Below are positions 18,419-25,000 of a DNA stretch of 25,000 nucleotides, in pieces (the stretch's first letter is position 1; every line of letters begins with the position of its first letter). The notes beneath the pieces are model-generated. The model saw nothing but the letters and a program-made list of their open reading frames with translations, did no database searches and had not been told where the DNA came from. A program made the position numbers and the translations under genes. The DNA comes from Prorocentrum cordatum (Eukaryota; Sar; Dinophyceae; Prorocentrales; Prorocentraceae), in contig CAUYUJ010020545.1 in assembly GCA_963575745.1 (NCBI GenBank), forward strand, positions 1 through 25,000, in the 5' to 3' direction.

Positions 18419-18499
18419 GTATTTGGCTATTTGTGGGGCGTTTTCCGGCTATTTATCATTTTTACACAACAATCCGCATGTAGGGGAACATGCCCGACC

Positions 18500-19119
18500 T
18501 CAACCTAGGCCTCCTAGATGGGGTCGGAGTAGATGGGGTCGGAGGAGCGCGCCGCATCGCAGATGCATCACCGATGCTGCTCGATGTGGAGCCCGATTTG
18601 CTTCACGTCGACATGGCCGATGCACCGCCGACGTACCGCCGACGCGGCGCGAGCCTCCGACCTCATTTGCTCCTGGGTGGCCTCCACATATGACATATTT
18701 GTGCTGCATGGTTGACTCGGACGTGTGCCTCCCAGGGGGGGCGCGTAGTATTAGCATGTGCTCTCTGCGTCCCATGCCCCTGTCGATGATCCTCAGGGCG
18801 TGGGTCTGCCAAATGCGCGTCTACCCGCTCAGCCATACCGATGGCGCGCAGCTAGCGTCGGCCCTCCTTGCAACGCCAGCGCTGGACGGCATTGCGCTGA
18901 CACGCGTTCTGAGGACCATCGATCCTGGCCACCCCTCTCCAGAAACGGACCCTGACCGGCACGCCTCCGACGAGGCCGAAGCCGAAACAGGCTGACGCCG
19001 AAGCGGGCCGAAGCCGAAATTGCCCGAAGCCGAGACGGGCCGAAGCCGGAACAGACCGATGGAGCCGAAACGAGCCGGAGCCGAAATTTACACCAAAACA
19101 TTGCGTTGAAATAATTTCT
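18500..19119. other. Spacer with a dispersed 50-bp word and GAAGCCGA minisatellite
   Basis: The segment 18939-18988 (CCAGAAACGGACCCTGACCG and onward) recurs at 20758-20807 with about six differences. It is followed by degenerate GAAGCCGA words to about 19090. A frame over 18790-18960 reads coding-like (SALLATPALDGIALTRVL), but no family is recognised. Confidence 0.45.
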
Positions 19120-19214
19120 CGGAGGTCCGCGCGAAGTTCTGGGATCGGCGCTGGGCTCCCCCTGGCGGCGCCTCCAGGTCCAGCGCAGATCCAGGGACTC
19201 CTCATGGACCTCCG
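19120..19214. mobile_element. Second foldback element, related to the one nested at 8225
   Basis: CGGAGGTCC at 19120 is inverted at 19206-19214, with imperfect pairing for about 36 bases per arm. The arm and centre share CCGCGCG, TTCT.GGATC, GCGC.TGGG and GGCGGCGCCTC with 8265-8312. The two are diverged members of one foldback family. Confidence 0.65.
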
Positions 19215-19368
19215 AACAATCAGTAGGATGTCTCGAGCGAAACGCTCGGTCTGTGTAATCGATTGTTCCTCTCCTTGGAACCAGAATTCAGAGATTGTCT
19301 GAGGTGAAATGCTTGTTTTCACGTGCCCAGGTCTTGGGGATGTCTGGAACGAGACGCTTCGTTTCACG

Positions 19369-20394
19369 AGCTACTATGTGCTCAGGCAGCTCGAGCTTCA
19401 GATCCAGACCAGTTCGGTCAGGACTCGGATGCAAAGGAGGACTCGATCCACACGGCTATAGAGCACAATCGCGGCATGGCACATCGCAATTCAGTACGGT
19501 GCGGCACAGCACAGCCCTTGTCGCGGTACATCAAGATCGGTACATTCAGCATTGCAGTTTGGCACGTTCCGTGGCGCGTCCCGTGGCGAGTCCCCCTGGC
19601 ACGTCGCGCGGCGCATCCCCTGGTACGTCCCGTGGCACGTCCATTGGCACGTTCCGTAGCCCGCCCCCTTGGCACGTCCCGCGGTGCGTCCCCATGGCAC
19701 GTTCCCTGGTACGTCCCATGGCGCATCCCTTGCAACGTTCCGCGGCGAGTTACCCTGGCATGTCCCTCTGTCAATTAGCTCTGGGCCAGCTACTATGTGC
19801 TCAGGCAGCTCGAGCTTCAGATCCAGACCAGTTCGGTCAGGACTCGGATGCAAAGGAGGACTCGATCCACACGGCTATAGAGCACAATCGCGGCATGGCA
19901 CATCGCAATTCAGTACGGTGCGGCACAGCACAGCCCTTGTCGCGGTACATCAAGATCGGTACATTCAGCATTGCATTTTGGCACGTTCCGTGGCGCGTCC
20001 CGTGGCGAGTCCCCCTGGCACGTCGCGCGGCGCATCCCCTGGTACGTCCCGTGGCACGTCCATTGGCACGTTCCGTAGCCCGCCCCCTTGGCACGTCCCG
20101 CGGTGCGTCCCCATGGCACGTTCCCTGGTACGTCCCATGGCGCATCCCTTGCAACGTTCCGCGGCGAGTTACCCTGGCATGTCCCTCTGTCACTTAGCTC
20201 TGGGCCAGCTACTATGTGCTCAGGCAGCTCGAGCTTCAGATCCAGACCAGTTCGGTCAGGACTCGGATGCAAAGGAGGACTCGATCCACACGGCCATAGA
20301 GCACAATCGCGGCATGGTACATCGCACTTCGGCACGGTGCCGCGCAGCTCTGTCTCTGGCACGGTACATCAAGATCGATACATTCAGCATTGCA
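19369..20394 (+). repeat. 419-bp tandem array, 2.45 copies
   Basis: CTACTATGTGCTCAGGCAG recurs at 19371, 19790 and 20209, an exact 419-base period with very few differences, so the duplication is recent. Each unit has a 188-bp core (19369-19556, 19788-19975, 20207-20394) and a 231-bp array of degenerate TGGCACGTCCC words. The third unit stops at the end of its core. Long frames on both strands follow from the lack of stops in the array and should not be read as genes. Confidence 0.95.
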
Positions 20395-20641
20395 TTTGCC
20401 CGGTCGTGGGTCAATCATGTTCTTGCTCCTCCAGAAACGGGCCGATGCCGACAACGGCGCGTTCCCTGGCGTTCACCCACTCCAGACGCGGACCCCGACG
20501 ACGACTTTAACGACGACGGCGGCGGCGGCGACGACAACGAAGACGACGATGACGACGACGACGATGACGACGACCACGACCACGACCACGACGACCACGA
20601 CCACGACCACGACCACGTCGACGCTCGCGACGTCGACGACG

Positions 20642-20673
<32 letters not shown>

Positions 20674-20674
20674 A

Positions 20675-20709
<35 letters not shown>

Positions 20710-21115
20710 GACGCTCGCGACGACGCCGCCGCCCACGACGACGACGACGACGCCCCCCCAGAAGCGGACCCCGACCGGCACGCCTCCGACGCGGCCGAGG
20801 CCGAGGCGCTGGCGCCCGCGGGAGCGGCCGCCCCTGCAGGCGCGGCTGCGAGCGTGCGCCGGCCCCCCTCCCTCGCCGCCCGCCGGCCAGCCGCCGCGGG
20901 CGGGCCACGGCCCTCGTCGCGAGGAAAGGGGGTCCTCCCCCCTCCTGCTCGTCCTCCCCCTCCTGCTGCCCCCTCCCTCCTCCTCCCTCCTCCTCCTCAT
21001 CCCTCCTCCTCCTCCTCCTCCTCCTCCTCCTCCTCCTCCTCCTCCTCCTCAACTGTTTCTTCCTCCAGTGTTTCTCGAGGCCCCGGGGCCATCAGAAACG
21101 GATCCGGGGGCCGAC

Positions 21116-21154
<39 letters not shown>

Positions 21155-21158
21155 CACG

Positions 21159-21194
<36 letters not shown>

Positions 21195-21285
21195 GCGGCG
21201 ATGGCAACGACGACGACGACGACGACGACGACGACAACGACGACGACGACGCTGACGCTGACGTGCCCTGGGACGCCCCCTAGCG
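20395..21285. repeat. GAC/CAC/TCC low-complexity block interrupting the tandem array
   Basis: Starts after core 3, where copies 1 and 2 continue with the TGGCACGTCCC array. Contains GAC/CAC triplet runs (about 20497-20757), the 50-bp word shared with 18939, a GC-rich part, a (TCC)n tract (about 20978-21050) and a second GAC run (21111-21260). The TGGCACGTCCC-type array resumes at about 21286. The Asp/His-rich translation of the triplet runs is a by-product in my view. Confidence 0.75.
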
Positions 21286-21640
21286 CGCCACTCGGCGTTG
21301 CACGTTTCCTGGTCGGTCCTCTGTTGCGTTTCCTGGCTCGTCCCCAGGCGCTTCCCCTGCCCGTTCCGTGGCGCGCCCGTTGCAACGTCCTTTGGCATGA
21401 CGTCCTCTGGCCGTCCCATGGCACGCGCCTTGGTACGTCCCTTGGCAGGTCCCTGACACTCGCAGGGCACGTCCCCATGATACGTCCCCTGACACGCCCC
21501 CTGGCGCATCCCCTATTGCGCCCCTAGCACATCCTGTGCCGCGTACGTGAGCATGTGCCCCGTGCCATGACTTCCTTTTCGAAGTTGAGTCGGATCTCGA
21601 GGTCGAGTTGATTGAACGTCCCGCACGTTTCCACTTCAAC
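21286..21640 (+). repeat. Diverged TGGCACGTCCC array
   Basis: Same word type as in the 419-bp units (CGTTCC, GGCGCG, TGGTACGTCCC) but more diverged. It lies upstream of core 4. Confidence 0.7.
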
Positions 21641-21652
21641 TGGCTCTGGGGC

Positions 21653-21840
21653 AGCTACTATGTGATCAAGCAGCTCGAGCTCAAGATCCAGATCAGGTCG
21701 GCCAGGACTCGGATGCAAAGGAGGACTCGATCCACGAGGCTATAGAGCACAATCGCGGCATGGCACATCGCAATTCGGCGCGGCGCAGCACAGCACAGCC
21801 TTGGGCACGGTACATCAAGATCGATACATTCAGCATTGCA
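21653..21840 (+). repeat. Fourth copy of the 188-bp core
   Basis: Starts AGCTACTATGTGATCAAGC and ends CATTCAGCATTGCA like the other three, with the same 188-base length but more substitutions. The sequence to its left (about 21560-21650) is different from that left of core 1, so the start of the core is a sharp boundary. Confidence 0.9.
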
Positions 21841-21865
21841 ATTGCTTGTCGTCGGGGGACCTGGG

Positions 21866-22047
21866 GATCTGGCGGCCGCGGCATGCAGAGGGGCGCGAGG
21901 CGGGACTCCTGGGGATACTCGGGAGCTTGGGGATCTGGCGGCCGTGTATGCAGAGGGGCGCGAGGCGGGACTCTCGGGGATACTCGGGAGCCTGGGAATC
22001 TGGCGGCCGGGGTATGCAGAGGGGCGCGAGGCGGGACCAGACGCCCT
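21866..22047. repeat. Tandem array of a 65-66 bp unit, about 2.7 copies
   Basis: GCAGAGGGGCGCGAGGCGGGA starts at 21885, 21950 and 22016, with GGGGATACTCGGGAGC and ATCTGGCGGCCG between. Confidence 0.9.
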
Positions 22048-22049
22048 GG

Positions 22050-22206
22050 CGATCTTGTTCATGACGGCGGTGACTTTGTTGAGAACGATGGCAATCGATG
22101 GTGGGTGCAGCTGGCAGTACATATGAGTTTGGAGGGGTACGTGCAGATGTCGTTTGCAACACGAGAAAGGCCAGTTTACTTCGAAGCAGTGCCATATCTC
22201 GGTTAA
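22050..22206 (+). other. Coding-like fragment, unknown
   Basis: A plus-strand frame ending at a TAA at 22204-22206 reads FVENDGNRWWVQLAVHMS and ATRERPVYFEAVPYLG, with mixed, non-repetitive composition. It may be a terminal exon or a gene fragment; it has no start of its own, as upstream it runs into the 65-bp tandem array. The minus strand is also open, so the strand is not certain. Confidence 0.25.
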
Positions 22207-22528
22207 AGATACCAAAGCTGGTCGGGAGGGTTGGCCAGGAGGGTTGGCCATGGCGGGATGGCCGGTGTTGCCCAGAGAGCTGGCCAGATGGCTGGCTGGA
22301 GGTTCGACGGGTATGCCTTCCCATACCACGCCTGATGATCGTGGGCAGCGCTTTGGGGGCTAATACCAGCATCGGCGTTTTTATATCCATGGTCGGAAAC
22401 GGGCCTATTCCGGCACACTGCCGCCTGACCTGGCCTGGCTTGTGTAGCCCTGGGTCTACTGGCCTGATTCTTGCTTTGCATCTTCGGGGACCCTTCCTGT
22501 CCTGCAAAAGGCGGTATTTTCTTGTATT
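22207..22528. other. Spacer, no gene supported
   Basis: GGTTGGCC and GGCCAG words repeat near 22232-22290. Nothing else is recognisable. Confidence 0.4.
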
Positions 22529-22650
22529 CCGATGTGGGTCCGACGTGAATTGGACGTGCATTCGGCGTGACTTTAACCTGGATTCGGCATGGATTCGACA
22601 CGTATTCGACGGGCTCGACGTGGATTCGACACGGATGCGATGTGGATGGT
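22529..22650. repeat. Degenerate minisatellite of about 11-12 bases
   Basis: Successive words such as GTCCGACGTGAATTGGACGT, GATTCGGCATGG, ATTCGACACG and GATTCGACACGG share an ATTCGACGTGG core. Confidence 0.75.
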
Positions 22651-23007
22651 TGGCGCGATGGGAGAGAGGGGCTGCCCCAAAGATGCAATACATTGATCTG
22701 GCTCAATGACCCCTTATTGCAGTAGATCGTTTATCCGATCCCTATCCCCAACCCCATCCCCATCCCGAGCCGCACCATCCCACCACCGCCGTTGGGGATA
22801 GGCCCTTGTAAGCCCGAAAAGGACAGGTCCTGTCCTCATCTCGCGGGGCACAGACCGGCCAGTGGGGCCCAGGCCACGCCGGTGGGAACGGGGATAGCTG
22901 AAACGATGCCCACTTATCGTTTGACGCCCGTGGGGATACCCCTGCCCGTTCTTGCGAAGACCTTCCTGGAGCTGCTTCCCAGCCCCTCGCTCCCCAGGGA
23001 AAGATCA
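22651..23007. other. Spacer, no gene supported
   Basis: Contains a short CCCCATCCCC-type run (22741-22775). No domain-bearing frame was seen. Confidence 0.4.
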
Positions 23008-23275
23008 TGGGCTTGTTTTCCAACACCACCACCATAAGTTGGAGGGGGGGATGAGCTGGAGGATGAGGACGAGGAGGAGGAGGATGAGGACGAAGAGGAG
23101 GAGGAGGAGGACGAGGAGGAGGACGAGGAGGAAAAGGAGGAAGGAGGAGGAGGAGGAGGAGGAGGAGGAGGAGGATGGAGGGAGGAGGAGGAGAGGAGCA
23201 GGAGGCAGGAGCAGGAGGAGGAGGAGGAGGAGGAGGAGGCGGAGGAGCAGGAGCAGGAGGAGGAGGGAGGTGGAG
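23008..23275 (+). repeat. Dispersed module leading into a purine tract, copy 2
   Basis: TGGGCTTGTTTTCCAACACC, a CACCA run, AGTTGGAGGGGGG and GATGAG words in the same order as at 15377, followed by a long, interrupted GGA/GAC purine tract. Conservation on both sides of the CACCA run shows this is one repeat, not two coincidental simple tracts. Confidence 0.75.
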
Positions 23276-23394
23276 GGAGCCCCAGCAGGGCCCCCTGGCG
23301 GCGCCGCGGGGCTACACGGGCAGGCTCCGGCCGCCGAGCCGAGGAGGCCGCCGCGGTGGCCGACCCCCCAGAAAGGCCGCCAGAGAGCGACCGA

Positions 23395-23610
23395 GCGAAG
23401 ACAAAAAGCAATCCACGCGAGATTCACTCGTGCCCCGCAAGAGGGCTCATGATGCTGCTGCTGATGATGAGGAGGAGGAGGAGGAGGAGGAGGTCGAGTC
23501 GAGGAGGAGGAGGAGGAGGAGGAGGTCGAGGAGGAGGAGGAGGAGGAGGAGGAGGAGGAGGAGAGTGAAGACAAAAAGCAATCCACGCGAAGTTCACTTC
23601 GTGTTTCACT
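23395..23610 (+). repeat. Direct repeat flanking a GGA tract, 170-base offset
   Basis: GAAGACAAAAAGCAATCCAC followed by GCGA occurs at about 23397 and again at 23567. Between them is a (GGA)n tract (23466-23568). The two copies diverge after the shared TTCACT. This looks like a local duplication or two insertions of the same short repeat. Confidence 0.85.
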
Positions 23611-23687
23611 CGCCCTTTCGGGGTTCTGCATTGGCAGAAACTTCGGGTGCAACTCCTGGGAGGTCAAATTATGATTTTGCGCTGGTC

Positions 23688-23790
23688 CGAAGTCCGGCTA
23701 AGTCCGGCTTGCTCCGGCTTGATCCCGCTGGATCTGGTTTAATCCTTTTTAATCCCGCTGAATCCGGTTTAATCCCGCTTAATCCGAGGC
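23688..23790. repeat. Degenerate minisatellite of about 10-11 bases
   Basis: Words such as GTCCGGCTTG, GATCCCGCTG, AATCCGGTTT and AATCCCGCTT follow each other with little spacing. Confidence 0.8.
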
Positions 23791-24580
23791 CCACTCCGGC
23801 GTAACAGCTCCCAAATGGGGCTTAATCCTCCTTCATCTTTCCGACGAGAACATCCCAGAAATTGCGTCCGAAGAAATCTACGCAGCAATCCGCTGCAGCA
23901 CGTCTGCAAGGTCGGTGCAGCGACTCGTGGAAGCCCCCTTCGACCTTTGGGACCTTCCTGCCCCCCTCCCTCCCCGCATGACTTGTGAATGCGTGCGTCT
24001 CGCAGCGCTTGCTGTCCAGGCACCCCAGATTTTTGAGGCCACGGCCTTGCCCACCTGGTCGCAGCTGGGCCCGGACGGTGTCGGCAGTGTTGGTCGTGTT
24101 GTATCGTATCGTATCGTATCTCGTTGAGCCCTGTCACCGCGGTAGCGGACGCACCCTGCGTTAGAGTCGGGCAAGGCACCGATGCCGCCTACCCACCCCT
24201 GACTCGGGTTCGCCTCCTCGGGTCTCCTGTGAGGCCCTCGCCGCCACGGCTGGAGCCGATGCTCAGAACGCATCCCGGGAGAGGCCTGGGGAGTAGACGG
24301 GCGTAGCGGTATCGGTATCCTTTGGTTTCCCCGGTGCGGCCTCAAGCTAGGTTCGCCGTGCGCGCGGGCGCCAGCCGAGCTTCGGGCTGGCCTCCACCGT
24401 CTCTGGGGGTGCGGGGAGCCCGGCGTCTCGGTGCTGGAGGTGTGGGGAGCGCCGCGGGTCTCGGGCAGGTCTGGGGCCCAGGATGCATGCCGAGGCCCGC
24501 GTGCTACCCGATTTCGCTTCTCTCCGAGCGCCGCTGGCGTCGTGTCTCAACTCCCGCGCGCACGTGCTGTTTTGCGACGG
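23791..24580. other. GC-rich stretch, no supported gene
   Basis: Holds a (GTATC)4 microsatellite at 24101-24120. Frames on both strands are open but without recognisable domains; none extends convincingly into a gene. Confidence 0.35.
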
Positions 24581-24582
24581 AG

Positions 24583-24785
24583 TGTGTGTGTGTGTATACT
24601 TATGTGTATACCTGTGTATATATAGATATCTATATAGTGTGTATATATGTACTTATGTATGTATGTATGCATGCATGCATGCATGCATGTATGTATGTAT
24701 GTATGCATGTATCTGTATATGTATATGTATATGTTTATGTTTATGTTTATGTATATGTTCATGTATATGTATAGAGATATATATG
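24583..24785. repeat. Compound TGTA/TGCA/TATG microsatellite
   Basis: GT, TATA, GTAT, GCAT and GTTTAT runs follow each other without a break, giving an AT-rich island in GC-rich surroundings. The CysValTyr-type frames over it are artefacts. Confidence 0.95.
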
Positions 24786-24839
24786 TCTGTTGGTGGAGGC
24801 GTCTGTTGAGGAATGTGCCCAGGAGGCTGCAGACCCTGG

Positions 24840-24998
24840 AGGAGTACTTATCCGATAGGGGCGGCGGCGATATCCATGGCCAAGCCTCAGTTGGAGTTCC
24901 ACTGGCCTCCAGACCCTGGATTCCTTCTCGAAGGGTCCCTTGCCCAATGCGTTGGTCTGGTGCTTTTTGGCCGCCTGCTCAAGGCGGTTCTTCAGCTT
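24840..24998 (-). CDS. Possible minus-strand exon at the right edge, unknown
   Basis: From the right edge the minus strand reads KLKNRLEQAAKKHQTNALG, then KGPFEKESRVWRPVE: charged, non-repetitive and protein-like, with a heptad-like first part. It continues open to a stop at 24759-24761, but the later part over the microsatellite is not credible, so an exon end between about 24890 and 24840 is likely. A GT lies just after the RVWRPVE codons. I do not recognise the protein; the rest of the gene would be to the right of the window. Confidence 0.35.
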
Positions 24999-25000
24999 CA

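Larger units (their letters stand above)
17279..18499. mobile_element. Inverted-terminal-repeat element of about 1.2 kb filled with minisatellite
   Basis: The left end GGTCGGGCGTGTCCCTCTAC at 17279 is matched by the inverted right end (GGTCGGGCATGTTCCCCTAC on the minus strand, finishing at 18499). TCA lies just outside both ends, a candidate 3-bp target duplication. Next to the left end are AGTAGTCAA words, as in the 165-bp relative at 14231. Most of the interior (17442-18035) is a minisatellite, followed by an 84-95 bp duplication (18044-18220) and a CT/TA microsatellite (18352-18418). No transposase is encoded, so it would need one in trans. Confidence 0.65.

Noticed and set aside
18795-18845. 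tRNA-like sequence on the minus strand (TGGCTGAGCGGGTAGACGCG)
   Set aside because: It resembles a tRNA D-arm and pol III A box, but no foldable anticodon stem or T-arm with GTTCGA follows, so neither a tRNA nor a tRNA-derived SINE can be supported.
19339-19400. C2-domain-like wording (VWNETLRF)
   Set aside because: Only one short motif; no other C2 strands are encoded around it.
19369-20394. Possible CRISPR or integron-like array
   Set aside because: Units are 419-bp direct tandem copies with identical spacers, not short repeats with unique spacers, and the genome context is eukaryotic.
19669-21255. 528-codon frame with Asp/His-rich region
   Set aside because: It crosses a tandem array, GAC/CAC triplets and a TCC tract; composition follows the DNA repeat in every frame.
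22050-22329. Minus-strand frame reading EIWHCFEVNWPFSCCKRH
   Set aside because: The opposite strand looks more coding-like, and the minus frame continues straight through the 65-bp tandem array, so it was not called.
24583-24785. Small membrane-protein-like frames (Cys/Val/Tyr-rich)
   Set aside because: Pure microsatellite translation.

Overview
The window looks like nuclear DNA of a dinoflagellate. This is inferred from three things: a LINE-type retrotransposon protein with the endonuclease - reverse transcriptase - RNase H order and RT motif wording (WxLxxFYE, GRGI.AG, xIDDL) common in dinoflagellate genomes; a bacterial-type membrane transporter gene that appears split by a spliceosomal-type intron; and GC-rich DNA filled with GGA/TCC/GAC microsatellites, minisatellites and short inverted-repeat elements. 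A Prorocentrum- or Polarella-like genome is my impression from the repeat style, but nothing here proves a genus. No rRNA, tRNA, CRISPR or bacterial operon structure was seen.

Layout. 1-5692: a LINE copy entering from the left edge. Its N-terminal coiled-coil part is split over three frames, and the long frame to 5692 is open but has a substituted catalytic position in the RT. 5693-6300: probable LINE 3' region and GC-rich spacer. 6349-6744: a possible small Lys/Pro-rich protein gene. 6765-8170: small hairpin element, CT tract, a 90-bp tandem array, another hairpin and a TCC tract. 8207-9832: copy I of a composite dispersed repeat (left module, GGA tract, long GGCCTCTTGG-type array) with a ~190-bp foldback element nested in its left module. 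10266-12654: a major-facilitator transporter gene in at least two exons; its open frame runs into copy II of the composite repeat (12428-12990). 13131-13776: copy III. 14231-14395 and 17279-18499: a short and a long element sharing the same inverted ends. 19120-19214: a second foldback element. 19369-21840: a 419-bp tandem array with four 188-bp cores, interrupted by a GAC/CAC/TCC-rich block. 21866-24790: further minisatellites, GGA tracts and microsatellites. The right edge may hold a minus-strand exon.

Only two loci are well supported as protein-coding: the LINE and the transporter. The many other long open frames are by-products of stop-free simple repeats. The most interesting signal is the nested repeat architecture. 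Element ends can be read directly where one repeat interrupts another, notably the foldback insertion at 8225-8418, flanked by a GAAT duplication and ending in a polypyrimidine tract plus AG, as expected of an introner-like element. The shared-end pair at 14231 and 17279 is the other main lead.
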